DNA of 64,000 nucleotides from Streptomyces sp. RPA4-2 (GTDB taxonomy: Bacteria; Actinomycetota; Actinomycetes; Streptomycetales; Streptomycetaceae), in NCBI RefSeq assembly GCF_012273515.2, contig NZ_CP050975.2:8990001-9054000 (forward strand), written 5' to 3'. The position numbers and the translations under genes were made by a program. Positions 25,646-35,224 of this stretch are shown piece after piece. The notes beneath the pieces are model-generated. The model was given only the letters and a program-made list of their open reading frames with translations. It was not told the origin of the DNA and made no database searches. The first letter of the stretch is position 1; each line of letters starts with the position of its first letter.

Positions 25646-25729
25646 CCGCACCCAAGTCGCCCACTGGATCGTTGGCTCTTGTGTGACTGGTCGAGGGGAT
25701 CTGACAGAGGCGGAGCGGCGACGTCTGGA

Positions 25730-26289
25730 GCGCGGGTAGAGATCGGCGATCCGCCGCATGGCAAGCCCGCGCAGGTAGGCGACCTTGCAGCCGGTGTCCC
25801 GGGCGACCGTCAGCGGCAGGGCTCCGATGGAGGCGGGCTGGTCCACGACGACGTGCACGGAGCCGAACTTCGCGGCCGGCTTGTCGAAGACGGCTCGCAG
25901 TTTCGGCTCGCTGTTGGGCAGCTGCTTGTCGAAGACCTTCTTGCCGGCCCGGGTGAGCCCGTGCCCGTGATGCGCACTCTTGCCGACCTCCAGGCCGAGG
26001 AAGACGCCCATCTCGTCGATGTCGTACAACCCATCCTCCCGAACGGGGCTCGTGCAGTGCTGGCCAGGGCGATGGCGCCGTATGCGTGCATCTACGTTAT
26101 GCAGGCCTGCCGCCTCGAGTTGCCGGGCATTGCGCCCGGCCAGGCGGTAGTCGGACCTCTTATCAGCGTCTCCCACGGCACCCCTCGGGCCCGGTGACAC
26201 CACCCCCAGGTCATCCGCTCGACAGGGGGGAACAGTCATGCCGGGCCCGGAGGCCGGCGGTCCTCTTGCAGGACCGCGAAAAAGATAAC
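25730..26289 (-). mobile_element. Truncated IS110-family element (second copy)
   Basis: Minus-strand frame from about 26012: MGVFLGLEVGKSAHHGHGLTRAGKKVFDKQLPNSEPKLRAVF, then VVVDQPASIGALPLTVARDTGCKVAYLRGLAMRRIADLYP. This is the first ~90 residues of the DEDD domain, close to the intact copy at 4841-6043. It breaks off at about 25735, and the serine-containing C-terminal half is missing. The upstream end is retained and finishes GATAAC followed by GGGGG, matching the other copy's GGTAAC followed by GGGG. It is defective. Confidence 0.8.
26035..26289 (-). ncRNA. Candidate bridge RNA region of the truncated IS110 copy
   Basis: About 255 bp of non-coding DNA lie between the transposase fragment and the element end. 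Shared blocks with 6044-6283 include ACGTTA followed by CAGGCCTGC, ATCAGCG, GTGACACCAC, CTCGACA, GTCATGCCG and the end GATAAC. Intervening bases differ. It may still be transcribed, although its transposase is gone. Confidence 0.5.
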
Positions 26290-26407
26290 GGGGGCGCAGA
26301 CGTGTCCGAAGAACAGGCTGCCCGGCGCGTCCAGGTCGTTGGACCTGATGGGCGGCATTGCGCGGCCGCCGCCCGATCTTCGACGCAACACTTTCAGGAC
26401 TGCGAAC

Positions 26408-27070
26408 TCAATGGTCGGCGCCCAGACTGCCGTCACCGACTGCAAGCCGGCTTTCCAGGCCCGTGATGATCGTGTCCAGCGCCAGGCGGAAGACCTCGAC
26501 TTCGTCGTGGCTCGGCCCGGTGAGTCCGTCTTCGCCGAGAGCGGGGGGCTTGAGGCTGGACCACTGGCGGAGCGCGCCGTTGAGCTCGGCGCTGAGGACT
26601 CCGGTGATGACGGCGCACACGAGGGCGGCGATCTGCGGGAACTCGGAGTGCGGCACCCCGGCGGCATCCAGGATCGCGGCGAGCGAAACCCAGAACGGAT
26701 CTTCGGGTTGGATGAAGTCAGCCTGGTGGCTGAACGAATACGCCATGAGCTTGGGGTGGCGGTGTGCCAGCGTCCGGAAGTCCGTGGCGAGCAGGCGCAT
26801 GCGCTCCTGCCACGGAGCGTCCTCCAGTGTCACGGTGCGGAACTGGGCGCCGACCATTCTGGCTACGCCGCGCAGTAGGGCGTCCTTGTTCGGTACGTGG
26901 TGGTACAGCGACATCGGGTTCGCATCAAGGACGGTCGCGAGTTTGCGCATGGTGAGCGCCTCGACCCCATCCGTATCGATGAGCTGCACGGCGGCAGCGT
27001 AGATGCCGGCCTCGGTCAGAGGCACCTCTCTCTTCCTCGTTCCTCGCGGGGGACGCTTCGCCTTTTCCAT
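26408..27070 (-). CDS. TetR-family regulator, divergent from the P450 gene
   Basis: From ATG 27070 the 220-residue protein has a basic lead ([24 protein letters not shown]). The TetR helix-turn-helix follows ([28 protein letters not shown], residues about 41-68), then a TetR_C_1-type ligand domain ([22 protein letters not shown] ... [14 protein letters not shown]). It faces the P450 fusion gene across 197 bp containing four related palindromes. One of them overlaps its own start codon, so it probably represses itself and the P450 operon. The inducer is likely a P450 substrate. Confidence 0.93.
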   Translation of the reverse strand: MEKAKRPPRGTRKREVPLTEAGIYAAAVQLIDTDGVEALTMRKLATVLDANPMSLYHHVPNKDALLRGVARMVGAQFRTVTLEDAPWQERMRLLATDFRTLAHRHPKLMAYSFSHQADFIQPEDPFWVSLAAILDAAGVPHSEFPQIAALVCAVITGVLSAELNGALRQWSSLKPPALGEDGLTGPSHDEVEVFRLALDTIITGLESRLAVGDGSLGADH

Positions 27071-27103
27071 ACTTCGTACGGTACCAGTTTCGTACGTCGT
27101 ACG
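27068..27103. promoter_or_regulatory. Operator pair at the tetR start
   Basis: Two 13-bp palindromic units, CATACTTCGTACG (27068-27080, overlapping the tetR ATG) and CGTACGTCGTACG (27091-27103), have centres 23 bp apart. They share the pattern C(A/G)TAC-n3-GTA(C/T)G with the pair at 27169-27204 and enclose GGTACCA as that pair does. Likely autorepression sites. Confidence 0.7.
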
Positions 27104-27168
27104 GAAGCAGGTGTGATCGCGCAACGGTCCAGGTGGTGGAGTCATCGCCCGGCTTGGGGTCGACTTTC

Positions 27169-27204
27169 CATACGCCGTATGGTACCAATTCCATACGGCG
27201 TATG
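27169..27204. promoter_or_regulatory. Operator pair upstream of the P450 gene
   Basis: CATACGCCGTATG (27169-27181) and CATACGGCGTATG (27192-27204) are palindromes with centres again 23 bp apart, and GGTACCA lies at the same position between them. They sit 64-99 bp upstream of the P450 start, fitting repression of its promoter by the divergent TetR protein. Confidence 0.75.
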
Positions 27205-27267
27205 TTTCCGTCGTTCGCCCGGTTTCCGCCGGCGCCCCTGCCCCCTCCCTGCACAAAGGAGCAAGCC

Positions 27268-30200
27268 ATGTCCACACAGCCCGAGACCGGCCTGCGACCC
27301 ATCCGGTCTCCGCGCGGGGTCCCGTTCTTCGGACACACGCCGCAGATACCCAGCACCAACCCGGTGGAGTACTTCGGCGAGCTGTCCAAGCAGTTTCCCG
27401 AGGGTCTCTATGGCATGGAGATCGCCGGCATCGAACAGGTCTTCGTCTGGGACCCGGACCTGGTGGCCGAGGTCTGCGACGAGACGCGGTTCTACAAGCA
27501 GATCGAGAAGACGCCGCTGAACCATGTCCGGGACTTCACGGGTGCGGGCCTGTTCACGGCCCACCAGCACGAGGAGGAATGGGGCATGGCGCACCGGATC
27601 CTCCTGCCGGCGTTCAGCCAGCGAGCCATGAAGGCCTACTACGGGCAAATGCTGGAGATCGCCCAGAACCTGGCGGGCAAGTGGGGGAGCAAGGAGGGCC
27701 AGCCGGTCAACATCACCGACGACTACACCCGGCTCACCCTGGACACGATCGCCCTGTCAGGGTTCGGCTACCGGTTCGACTCCTTCGCCAAGGAGGATCT
27801 GCACCCCTTCCTCAACGCGCTGCTGCAGGCGCTCGTGGAGTCGCTGCGGCGCTCGCAGGAACTGCCGATGATGACCAAGCTCCGCAAGGCGGACGACAAG
27901 AAATACCGCGAGAACGTCCAGCTGATGCGGGACCTGGTCGGAAATGTGATCAAGGAGCGCCGCGAGGGCAGGGGCACGGGCGAGGACGACCTGCTGGGGC
28001 TGATGCTGCAGGCCACGGACCCCGAGACCGGCAAGGGGCTGGATGACGACAACGTCCGTGACCAGGTGGTCACCTTCCTGATCGCCGGTCACGAGACCAC
28101 CAGCGGCCTGCTCTCGTTCGCCACGTACTCGCTGATGCGCAACCCGCACGTCCTGGCCCAAGCCTACGCCGAGGTGGACCGGCTGATGCCGGGCAACACG
28201 GTCCCGGACTACGACACGATCATGCAGATGGATGTGATCCCGCGGATTCTGGAGGAGACCCTGCGCCTGTGGGCCCCCATCCCCCTGATCGGCAAGTCCC
28301 CGCTGGAGGACACCGTCATCGGCGGCTGCTACGGGCTGAAGAAGGGAACAAGGGTCAACATCCTCGAAGGCCCGCTGCACACCCATCCCAAGGCGTGGGA
28401 GCGGCCGCAGGAGTTCGACATCAACCGGTGGCTGCCGGAGAACCGGGTCGACCACCACCCGCATGCCTACAAGCCGTTCGGCAACGGCGTGCGGGCCTGC
28501 ATCGGACGGCAGTTCGCGCTCACCGAGGCGCGCCTGGCCCTCGCGCTGGTGCTGCAGAAGTTCAAGTTCTCCGACCCCAGCGACTACAAGATGGACGTTC
28601 GGGAGGCGCTGACGCGCAAGCCCGGGGACTTCACACTGGTCGTGCGCGCCCGCCAGGAGCACGAGCGCACCGTCTTCGGCGCCGCGGACCTGCAGACCGA
28701 CGACACGCGGCAGCAGGTCGCGGTCAGCGGTGTCGGGGTGAACCTGACCGTCGCCTACGGCTCCAGCCTCGGCTCGTGCGAGGACCTGGCGCGCACCATC
28801 GCCGACCGCGGCGAACGCTCGGGGTTCGGCACCACCCTGGTCGGCCTGGACGAGCTGGGCGACAACCTCCCCACCGAGGGACTGCTCGTCGTCGTGGCCT
28901 CCAGCTACAACGGCAAGGCCCCGGACAACGCGCAGCGCTTCGACGACCTGCTCGCCGCCGGCCTCCCGGAGGGCTCACTGTCGAACGTGCGGTTCGCACT
29001 GCTGGGTGCCGGCAACACCCAGTGGGTGGCCACCTACCAGGGCTTTCCCAAGCGGATTGAGGCGGGCCTGCTGGCCGCCGGCGCCACCCGCGTCATCGAG
29101 CGCGGCATCGCCGATGCCGCCGGTGACTTCGACGGCATGGCCAGCCGATGGATGAACACCCTGTGGACGACCCTGGCCGAGGAGTACGCCGCCGACGCCT
29201 CCGAAACCACCGGGCCGCGCTTCCAGGTCCAGCTGCTCACCGAAGCCGACGTGCGCCCCGCGATCGTCTCAGAACAGGCCTACCCCCTCACTGTCGTGGC
29301 CAACGACGAACTCGTCAGCGACGCGACCGGCCTGTGGGACTTCAGCATCGAGCCCCCGCGCCCGGCCGCGAAGTCCATCACCGTCGAGCTCCCCGACGGA
29401 GTCACCTACGACACCGGCAACCACTTGGCCGTCTTCGCCAAGAACGAGCCGCAGCTGGTCAACCGCGCCCTCGCACGGCTCGGCGTCGACCGCGACCAGG
29501 TCCTGCGCCTGGACCAGCCCGCAGGCGGCCGCACCCACCTTCCGGTGGGCACCCCTGTCACCGCAGGGCTGCTCTTCACCGAGTTCGTGGAGCTGCAGGA
29601 CGTGGCCACCCGCTCCCAGATACAGGCGCTGGCCGAGCACACCCAGTGCCCGTGGACCCGGCCCCAGTTGCAGGCATATACGGCCGACACGGCCGAGGCC
29701 GAGGAGCGCTACCAGACCGAGGTCCTGGGCAAGCGCGTCTCCGTGCTCAACCTCTTGGAGCGCTTCCCCGCGGTCGAACTGCCGCTGGCGGTCGCTCTGG
29801 AGATGATGGGCCCGATCCGCCCCCGCTTCTACTCCATCTCCTCCTCCCCACTGGCCGACCCCCGGCACGTGCGCCTGACCGTCGGCCTCCTGGAAGGACC
29901 GGCCCTGTCGGGCGATGGCCGATACCGCGGCACCTGCTCCTCCTACATCGTAAGCCTCAATCCCGGCGACGTCGTCTACGGCTATGTGCGCGTGCCCTCC
30001 CCGACTTTCGCCCCGCCTGCCGACCCCGCCACGCCGCTGATCCTCATCGGCCCCGGAACCGGCATCGCGCCGCTGCGCGGTTTCCTGGAGGAGCGAGCCC
30101 ACCAGCACGAAAACGGCACCCAGGTGGGCCTGTCCCAGGTCTTCGTCGGCTGCCGCCACCCCGAGCACGACTACTTCTACCGCCAGGAGATGCAGGACTG

Positions 30201-30489
30201 GGAGCAGGCCGGGATCGCCCAGGTGCACACCGCCTTCTCCGCAGTGGCCGGCCACCCGGCCCGCTTCGTCCAGGACGCCATCGCAGGCGCCGCCGACACC
30301 GTGTGGCAGGCCATCCAGAACGGCGCATACGTCTATGTCTGCGGGGACGGCCGCCGCATGGCACCCGCCGTGCGCGAGGCGCTCGCGGCTATCTACCGCA
30401 GGCACACCGGCAGCGACGACGAGACCGCCCAGCAGTGGCTCGCCCAGCTCGAAGCCGACGAGCGCTACCAGCAGGACGTCTTCGCCTAG
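27268..30489 (+). CDS. Self-sufficient cytochrome P450 / NADPH-P450 reductase fusion (CYP102, BM3 type)
   Basis: The 1073-residue protein joins a P450 domain to an FMN/FAD reductase. The P450 has I-helix AGHETTS with Thr277, ExxR in [11 protein letters not shown], and heme loop [10 protein letters not shown] with Cys411. The reductase has a flavodoxin ([12 protein letters not shown]), FAD binding ([11 protein letters not shown]), NADPH binding ([12 protein letters not shown]) and [11 protein letters not shown]. It acts in the cytosol, hydroxylating with O2 and NADPH without partner proteins. Phe90 fits BM3 Phe87, but the BM3 residues that hold fatty-acid carboxylates (Arg47, Tyr51) appear replaced by Ile and Phe, so the substrate may differ. 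ATG follows AAAGGA. An alcohol dehydrogenase follows in the operon. Confidence 0.95.
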   Translation: MSTQPETGLRPIRSPRGVPFFGHTPQIPSTNPVEYFGELSKQFPEGLYGMEIAGIEQVFVWDPDLVAEVCDETRFYKQIEKTPLNHVRDFTGAGLFTAHQHEEEWGMAHRILLPAFSQRAMKAYYGQMLEIAQNLAGKWGSKEGQPVNITDDYTRLTLDTIALSGFGYRFDSFAKEDLHPFLNALLQALVESLRRSQELPMMTKLRKADDKKYRENVQLMRDLVGNVIKERREGRGTGEDDLLGLMLQATDPETGKGLDDDNVRDQVVTFLIAGHETTSGLLSFATYSLMRNPHVLAQAYAEVDRLMPGNTVPDYDTIMQMDVIPRILEETLRLWAPIPLIGKSPLEDTVIGGCYGLKKGTRVNILEGPLHTHPKAWERPQEFDINRWLPENRVDHHPHAYKPFGNGVRACIGRQFALTEARLALALVLQKFKFSDPSDYKMDVREALTRKPGDFTLVVRARQEHERTVFGAADLQTDDTRQQVAVSGVGVNLTVAYGSSLGSCEDLARTIADRGERSGFGTTLVGLDELGDNLPTEGLLVVVASSYNGKAPDNAQRFDDLLAAGLPEGSLSNVRFALLGAGNTQWVATYQGFPKRIEAGLLAAGATRVIERGIADAAGDFDGMASRWMNTLWTTLAEEYAADASETTGPRFQVQLLTEADVRPAIVSEQAYPLTVVANDELVSDATGLWDFSIEPPRPAAKSITVELPDGVTYDTGNHLAVFAKNEPQLVNRALARLGVDRDQVLRLDQPAGGRTHLPVGTPVTAGLLFTEFVELQDVATRSQIQALAEHTQCPWTRPQLQAYTADTAEAEERYQTEVLGKRVSVLNLLERFPAVELPLAVALEMMGPIRPRFYSISSSPLADPRHVRLTVGLLEGPALSGDGRYRGTCSSYIVSLNPGDVVYGYVRVPSPTFAPPADPATPLILIGPGTGIAPLRGFLEERAHQHENGTQVGLSQVFVGCRHPEHDYFYRQEMQDWEQAGIAQVHTAFSAVAGHPARFVQDAIAGAADTVWQAIQNGAYVYVCGDGRRMAPAVREALAAIYRRHTGSDDETAQQWLAQLEADERYQQDVFA

Positions 30490-30622
30490 GCCCCCAGACG
30501 CCGGGAGGCCTGCGGTCCTCCTGACACCCGCACTCCTCCCGGCCACCACTCACCCGCGAGGCACCCCACGGCACCCACCGGCCCGAACCGCCTGAGTGCC
30601 GCTCACAGAAAGCAGAGCCCCC

Positions 30623-31669
30623 ATGGACACCATGCTCGCCGGACGCTTCCACCTGGACAGCAAGAAGTTCGCCGTGGAGGAAGTACCCATCCCCGTTCCC
30701 GGCCCGGGCGAGGTCCTCATCGAGGTCAAGGCCGCAGGCGTCTGCCTCTCGGACGTCCACCTGATCGACGGTTCCCTCGTCCCCCTCTTCGCCACTTCCG
30801 ACACGGTCACCGTCGGCCACGAGGTCGCCGGAGTGATCCACACCCTCGGCCCCGACCTCAAGCGCGGCCTGACCGTCGGCACCCGCGTCACCCTGGAGGC
30901 GGGCAAGACCTGCGGACAGTGCGCGGGCTGCGTGCGCCGCCGCCCCTGTACCCAGATGCTCACCGCCGGCATCGACTACGACGGTGGCTGGGCCCAGTAC
31001 ACCGTCGCTCGCGAGGACACCCTCATCCCCATCGCCGACAGCCTGCCCTTCGACCAGGCCGCGATCATCCCCGACGCGGTCTCCACCCCCTACGCGGCCG
31101 TCGTCGCCACCGCGGGGGTGCGCCCCGCACAGTCCGTCGGCATCTGGGGCGTGGGCGGTGTCGGCGCGCACAACGTCCGCGTCGCCCGCCTGGCCGGCGC
31201 GGCGCCGATCATCGCCGTCGACCCGCTGCCCGGCGCCCGGGAGCGTGCCCTGGCCTTCGGTGCGGATTTCGCCCTGGACCCGGCCGCCCCCGACTTCGCA
31301 GACCAGGTCCACGCGGCCACCGGCGGACGGGGCCTCGACTTCGCCTTCGACTGCGCCGGCGTGCCGGCGGTCCGTGAGCAGGCCGCCGCCACGCTGGGCC
31401 TGAACGGGGTCCTCATCCTGGTCGGCATCAGCCCCAGGCCGATCACCATCAGCGAGGGCCTGACCTTCAACTACCTGGGCAAGCAGGTCCGCGGCCACTA
31501 CGGCGGCACTCCCGAATCCGTCACCGAGCTGGTCCGGCTGGCCGAGGTCGGCCGTCTCGACCTGGCCCCGTCCATCACCGACCACATCCCGCTCGCCGAG
31601 GCCGCTGCCGCGGTCAACCGCCTGGAGAACAAGATCGGCGATCCGATCCGCCTCATCCTCGTCCCCTGA
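30623..31669 (+). CDS. Zinc-dependent medium-chain alcohol dehydrogenase
   Basis: The 348-residue MDR protein carries the catalytic zinc ligands in GVCLSDVHLIDG and GHEVAG, a structural zinc cluster (CGQCAGCVRRRPC), and the Rossmann turn GVGGVGAHNVRVARLAG. It would oxidise an alcohol with NAD(P)+, most simply the product of the P450 encoded 134 bp upstream. ATG 30623 gives MDTMLAGRF; a start at M4 is also possible. A strong terminator follows. Substrate not determinable. Confidence 0.92.
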   Translation: MDTMLAGRFHLDSKKFAVEEVPIPVPGPGEVLIEVKAAGVCLSDVHLIDGSLVPLFATSDTVTVGHEVAGVIHTLGPDLKRGLTVGTRVTLEAGKTCGQCAGCVRRRPCTQMLTAGIDYDGGWAQYTVAREDTLIPIADSLPFDQAAIIPDAVSTPYAAVVATAGVRPAQSVGIWGVGGVGAHNVRVARLAGAAPIIAVDPLPGARERALAFGADFALDPAAPDFADQVHAATGGRGLDFAFDCAGVPAVREQAAATLGLNGVLILVGISPRPITISEGLTFNYLGKQVRGHYGGTPESVTELVRLAEVGRLDLAPSITDHIPLAEAAAAVNRLENKIGDPIRLILVP

Positions 31670-31714
31670 TGCCCGAACAGAAAGTTCACCAAGACCACCT
31701 CCGGCAGGGGTGAG

Positions 31715-31755
31715 TGGGCGCCGGTGCTTGAGGGAGCACCGGCGCCCACATTTTT
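31715..31755 (+). terminator. Rho-independent terminator after the alcohol dehydrogenase
   Basis: A perfect 14-bp stem (TGGGCGCCGGTGCT / AGCACCGGCGCCCA) with a 6-base loop is followed by CA and five Ts. It lies 45 bp after the stop and closes the P450-dehydrogenase operon. Confidence 0.9.
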
Positions 31756-31906
31756 CGGTGTTCGTGTATCGGGCACACCGCCTCGGGGGCGAGTGCAGAG
31801 CGAGCCCGCCAGGGAACCTTTTGTACCCGTCCGGATGTATGCCGACTGGTGCTGCATCGTCGGCCGGGCGAGCCTGCGAAGAACCTCGCGATCGGATCCG
31901 GTGTGC

Positions 31907-32074
31907 CTAAGGGCTGTCCCGTAATCCCCGGCGGGCGCACGACGACAGCTACGGCACCTCGCCGCGTTGTCGGATCGCCCGAATACGCCCAGTATGAGGA
32001 CGACCCTCCGCCTTGCGATGCACCGCATCTGACGCCGCGCGCTGATCCACCGGGGATTACGGGACAGCCCTTAG
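31907..32074. repeat. MITE-like element, copy 2 (168 bp)
   Basis: Perfect 25-bp terminal inverted repeats start CTAAGGGCTGTCCCGTAATC. The interior has no gene but contains CCCGAATACGCCCAGTATGA and CTGACGCCGCG, matching copy 1 at 18760-18932. It sits 11 bp beyond the stop of the phosphatase gene. Mobilisation would need an IS5-type transposase in trans. Confidence 0.8.
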
Positions 32075-32085
32075 CAGGTTGGCGC

Positions 32086-34320
32086 TCACAGAGCCCCCGG
32101 AAGGCTGTCCAACCCCAGCGCTTCCGCTTCCGAGAAGAGGTCCGGCGCACCCAGGCCGCACTCCGCCCAGACCGTCTTGCCTCGTCGGGCATGACGCGTT
32201 CCCCAGCGCTCGGCGAGTTGGGCGACGAGGAACAGGCCTCGCCCGCCCTCGTCGAAGACACGGGCCCGCCGCAGGTGCGGAGTCGTGCTGCCGGCGTCCG
32301 CGACCTCGCACATGAGCGTGCGGTCGTGGATGAGACGCAGCTGGATGGGGGGCCGACCGTAACGGATGGCGTTGGTGACCAGTTCGCTGACCACAAGTTC
32401 CGTGGTGAAGACGAGTTCCTCCAGTCCCCAGGTGCTGAGCTGCTCGCAGACGCACGCTCTGGCCCGGGCGACCTCGGCAGGGTCGGCATCCACATCCCAC
32501 GTGGCGACCTGACGGTCCCCGAGGACGTGGGTGCGGGCCAGGAGGAGAGCCACATCGTCGTGGGGTCGCTCTGCCGGCAGCAGCGCTTCGAAGATGGCGT
32601 CGCAGCTCGCCTCCAGGGAGGTGGAGGGCTGCGCGAGGGCCTGGCACAGCCGGGTGATGCCTGCCTCGACGTCGTGGTCGAGGGCCTCGACCAGGCCGTC
32701 GGTGTAGAGGGCGATGAGGCTGCCCCCGGGCAGATCGATCTCCACCGTCTCGAACGGCAGGCCGCCCACTCCGAGAGGTGGGCCGGCCGGCAGCTCGAGG
32801 ATGCTGGCGGTTCCGTCCCGAGTCATCACGACGGGCGGCACGTGGCCTGCGCGGGCGAGGGTGCAGCAGCCGGCAACGGGATCGTATACGGCGTACAGAC
32901 AGGTGGCCCCGAGGTCTCCCGCGGCTTCGGTGTCCGTCTCGACGGTGGCTTCGGCAGAGACTTCGCCGGACAGACGGATGACGACGTCGTCCAGGTGGGT
33001 AAGGAGTTCGTCGGGTGGCAGATCGAGGTCGGCGAGGGTGCGTACAGCGGTCCGCAGCCGGCCCATGGTGGCGGCGGCCTGGATGCCGTGGCCGACCACG
33101 TCGCCGACCACGAGTGCGACCCTGGCACCGGAGAGCGGGATGACGTCGTACCAGTCGCCGCCCACGCCGAGCTGGGCGGCAGCGGGCAGGTAGCGGGAGG
33201 CGACCTCGACGGCAGACTGCTCGGGTGTGCCGCGTGGGAGCAGGCTGCGCTGGAGGGCGAGGGCCGTGGCGCGCGCATGCGTGTATCGGCGGGCGTTGTC
33301 GACGGCCACCGCAGCCCTGGCCGCGATCTCCTGGGCGAGAAGCAGGTCCTCGTCCCCGTAGGCGTCGGGCCTGTGCCGGAGGAACTGCGCGACGCCCAGC
33401 GTGGTGCCACGCGCGCACAGCGGTATCAGCAGCATGGATGTGGACGGGGCGGGGTGGTGCCGTGAGGGCTGCCCGGTGACCAGGACCTGCGCCTGTGGGG
33501 AGCCGTCCGGATACCTGTGGAGCTGCTCTGGCCGAACCAACGGTTCACCGGAGTTCGCTTCCAGGCAGGTCGTCTCGGGGAATCCGTCCGTCACCGACCG
33601 CTGGGCGGCCCGGCGGAGCATGCGGGTGCCCAGCGCCGAAGGCTCGTCTCCGGAGGGCGTGTCGAGGAGGTCGACGGTGACGGCATCGGCGAGACACTCC
33701 GTGGCCAGGTCCGCCAACTCCTGGGCGGTGCGCACAATGTCCAGGGTCGTCCCGACGCGCATGCTTGCCTCGTTCACCACCGACAGACGCCACTGCACCT
33801 GGCGGTCCCGCTCGTCCTGGAAGGCCAGGACGCCCCTCTCCGATGTACGGTCCGTGTATTCGGTCGCCAGCGTGATCAACTTGCGTGCCGCGCCGCTGAT
33901 CGTCTCAGCATCGCTGGTGAGCAGGGGCAGCTCTTCGAGCAGCTTGTCCAGGATGAGGCCCTGCGCGAGCCGGACGGCGCGCAGCAGCGTTGTGACCGGC
34001 TTCCCATGTTGAGCCAGCCGGCGCGCGCGCTCCGCGTCGGCAGCCGGCAGATGGATCCGCCGTGGCTCAACGTCGTGCGCGATGCCGAAAAGTAGGGCGC
34101 GGACGTGCTCGGCGACGTTCTCCCCCGTCATCCGTGCGATGTCCGGTTCGTCCCACAGCTCGGGGACCTCGCGTCGCAGGCACTGCACTACGTCGTGGAC
34201 CAGCTCGTCCGCTCGCGGGCTGAGTTCATGCGCGGCACGTGACAGAAGACTGTCCGCGGTGAAGTCCACTGTCACGACGTTACGCCGCCCTGGGGGATCG
34301 CGAACGTCAGCTGGCCGCAT
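32086..34320 (-). CDS. SpoIIE/RsbU-type PP2C phosphatase with GAF and RsbW-like ATPase domains
   Basis: The 744-residue protein has an N-terminal helical RsbR-like domain and a GAF domain (MRVGTTLDIVRTAQELADLATECLADAVTVDLLD ... FLRHRPDAYGDEDLLLAQEIAARAAVAVDNARR). The PP2C domain follows (GVGGDWYDVIPLSGARVALVVGDVVGHG, then LIALYTDGLVE, then HDDVALLLART), and a HATPase_c_2 domain closes it (VVSELVTNAIRYG ... GRGLFLVAQLAERWGTR). Such proteins control anti-sigma-factor antagonists in stress signalling. GTG starts 15-17 codons in (behind AGGGCGGCG) may be the true start. It separates two catabolic operons and shares no obvious role with them. Confidence 0.92.
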   Translation of the reverse strand: MRPADVRDPPGRRNVVTVDFTADSLLSRAAHELSPRADELVHDVVQCLRREVPELWDEPDIARMTGENVAEHVRALLFGIAHDVEPRRIHLPAADAERARRLAQHGKPVTTLLRAVRLAQGLILDKLLEELPLLTSDAETISGAARKLITLATEYTDRTSERGVLAFQDERDRQVQWRLSVVNEASMRVGTTLDIVRTAQELADLATECLADAVTVDLLDTPSGDEPSALGTRMLRRAAQRSVTDGFPETTCLEANSGEPLVRPEQLHRYPDGSPQAQVLVTGQPSRHHPAPSTSMLLIPLCARGTTLGVAQFLRHRPDAYGDEDLLLAQEIAARAAVAVDNARRYTHARATALALQRSLLPRGTPEQSAVEVASRYLPAAAQLGVGGDWYDVIPLSGARVALVVGDVVGHGIQAAATMGRLRTAVRTLADLDLPPDELLTHLDDVVIRLSGEVSAEATVETDTEAAGDLGATCLYAVYDPVAGCCTLARAGHVPPVVMTRDGTASILELPAGPPLGVGGLPFETVEIDLPGGSLIALYTDGLVEALDHDVEAGITRLCQALAQPSTSLEASCDAIFEALLPAERPHDDVALLLARTHVLGDRQVATWDVDADPAEVARARACVCEQLSTWGLEELVFTTELVVSELVTNAIRYGRPPIQLRLIHDRTLMCEVADAGSTTPHLRRARVFDEGGRGLFLVAQLAERWGTRHARRGKTVWAECGLGAPDLFSEAEALGLDSLPGAL

Positions 34321-34452
34321 CCGGTGGCGTGGTGGCCGGGGGAAACGGGTTACGGGCTGGTCGTGGTCGAGGGTCCGCGCGGCGATGGGCGGGCGGGATG
34401 GCGCCGACGGCCTTGCCGGTGGTCACGGGGCCTGGCGCAGTCGGTGCTCGGG

Positions 34453-35088
34453 TCAATCGAGGCCGGGCAGTGGCCGCCGGGTCACCTGGTGGGCGTCGTC
34501 CGCCGGGACGCCCAGCATGCGCAGGACCATCTCGGCCAGGTCCGAGGCGGCTTCGTCCCCGTCGAGGTCGGGGCGGGCCAGTCGCAGCGCCACGAGGGAC
34601 ATCAGCGTGCCGCCCAGGGCGGACAGGGCGGTCGTCGCGTTGCGGCAGGTGAAGCGACCCGAGGCGATGCCGTTCTCCAGGTCGCGCAGAGCTCGCGGGG
34701 CGAGTCCGCGATCGGAGTGGATGTAGGCCAGGCCGCGGTCGCGCAGGATCCGCATGAGCTCAGGGTGGGAGTCGGCCATGCGGGCGGTGAGCCGGAAACC
34801 CGCGGCGACGAGCTCGGCCGGGTCGGCGATGTCCTGTACCCGCTCGTCGATGACCTGCCCGAACTCGTCCAGGGCGTCGGTCACCGCGGCGTCGAACAGC
34901 TCCGTCTTGGACTCGAAGTGGTTGTAGAAGGAGCCGAAACCGACGTCCGCACGCTCGGCGATGGCCTGGATGCTGGCGCTGGTGTCGCCGGTCTCGGCGA
35001 GGATCTGCCGGGCCGCGCGGACTAGCGCGTGACGGGTCTCGGCACGGCGCCGCTCGAAGCGGTTCTTGGGCGGGGCTGACGTCGGCAT
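34453..35088 (-). CDS. TetR-family regulator of the ring-cleavage operon
   Basis: The 211-residue protein has a TetR helix-turn-helix (SIQAIAERADVGFGSFYNHFESKTELFDAAV, about residues 38-69) after a basic lead (RFERRRAETRHALVRAARQIL). The C-terminal ligand domain is helical and ends NATTALSALGGTLMSLVALRLA. It is transcribed away from the VOC dioxygenase operon across 136 bp holding two copies of a 14-bp repeat, so it most likely represses that operon. Confidence 0.92.
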   Translation of the reverse strand: MPTSAPPKNRFERRRAETRHALVRAARQILAETGDTSASIQAIAERADVGFGSFYNHFESKTELFDAAVTDALDEFGQVIDERVQDIADPAELVAAGFRLTARMADSHPELMRILRDRGLAYIHSDRGLAPRALRDLENGIASGRFTCRNATTALSALGGTLMSLVALRLARPDLDGDEAASDLAEMVLRMLGVPADDAHQVTRRPLPGLD

Positions 35089-35128
35089 ACGCCGAGTGTA
35101 ACCGCCATCGCGATGAGTCTGCCATTAC

Positions 35129-35197
35129 TGATGAGATCCTCAATTATTTGCCTCGTTCTATTGACGATGGGTATCGCCAAAGTTGATGATTTCCTCA
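35129..35197. promoter_or_regulatory. Direct repeats between tetR and the dioxygenase operon
   Basis: TGATGAGATCCTCA (35129-35142) and TGATGATTTCCTCA (35184-35197) match at 12 of 14 positions and are each partly palindromic (TGA...TCA). They lie 55 bp apart in the 136-bp divergent intergenic region, which is locally AT-rich as a promoter would be. Likely operators. Confidence 0.6.
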
Positions 35198-35224
35198 TTA
35201 CAGCAGTGTTGCTTGGAGGACACC

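Noticed and set aside
31849..33465. A 538-residue plus-strand frame opposite the SpoIIE phosphatase
   Set aside because: It runs through the MITE and then mirrors the phosphatase; no family motif and no ribosome site.
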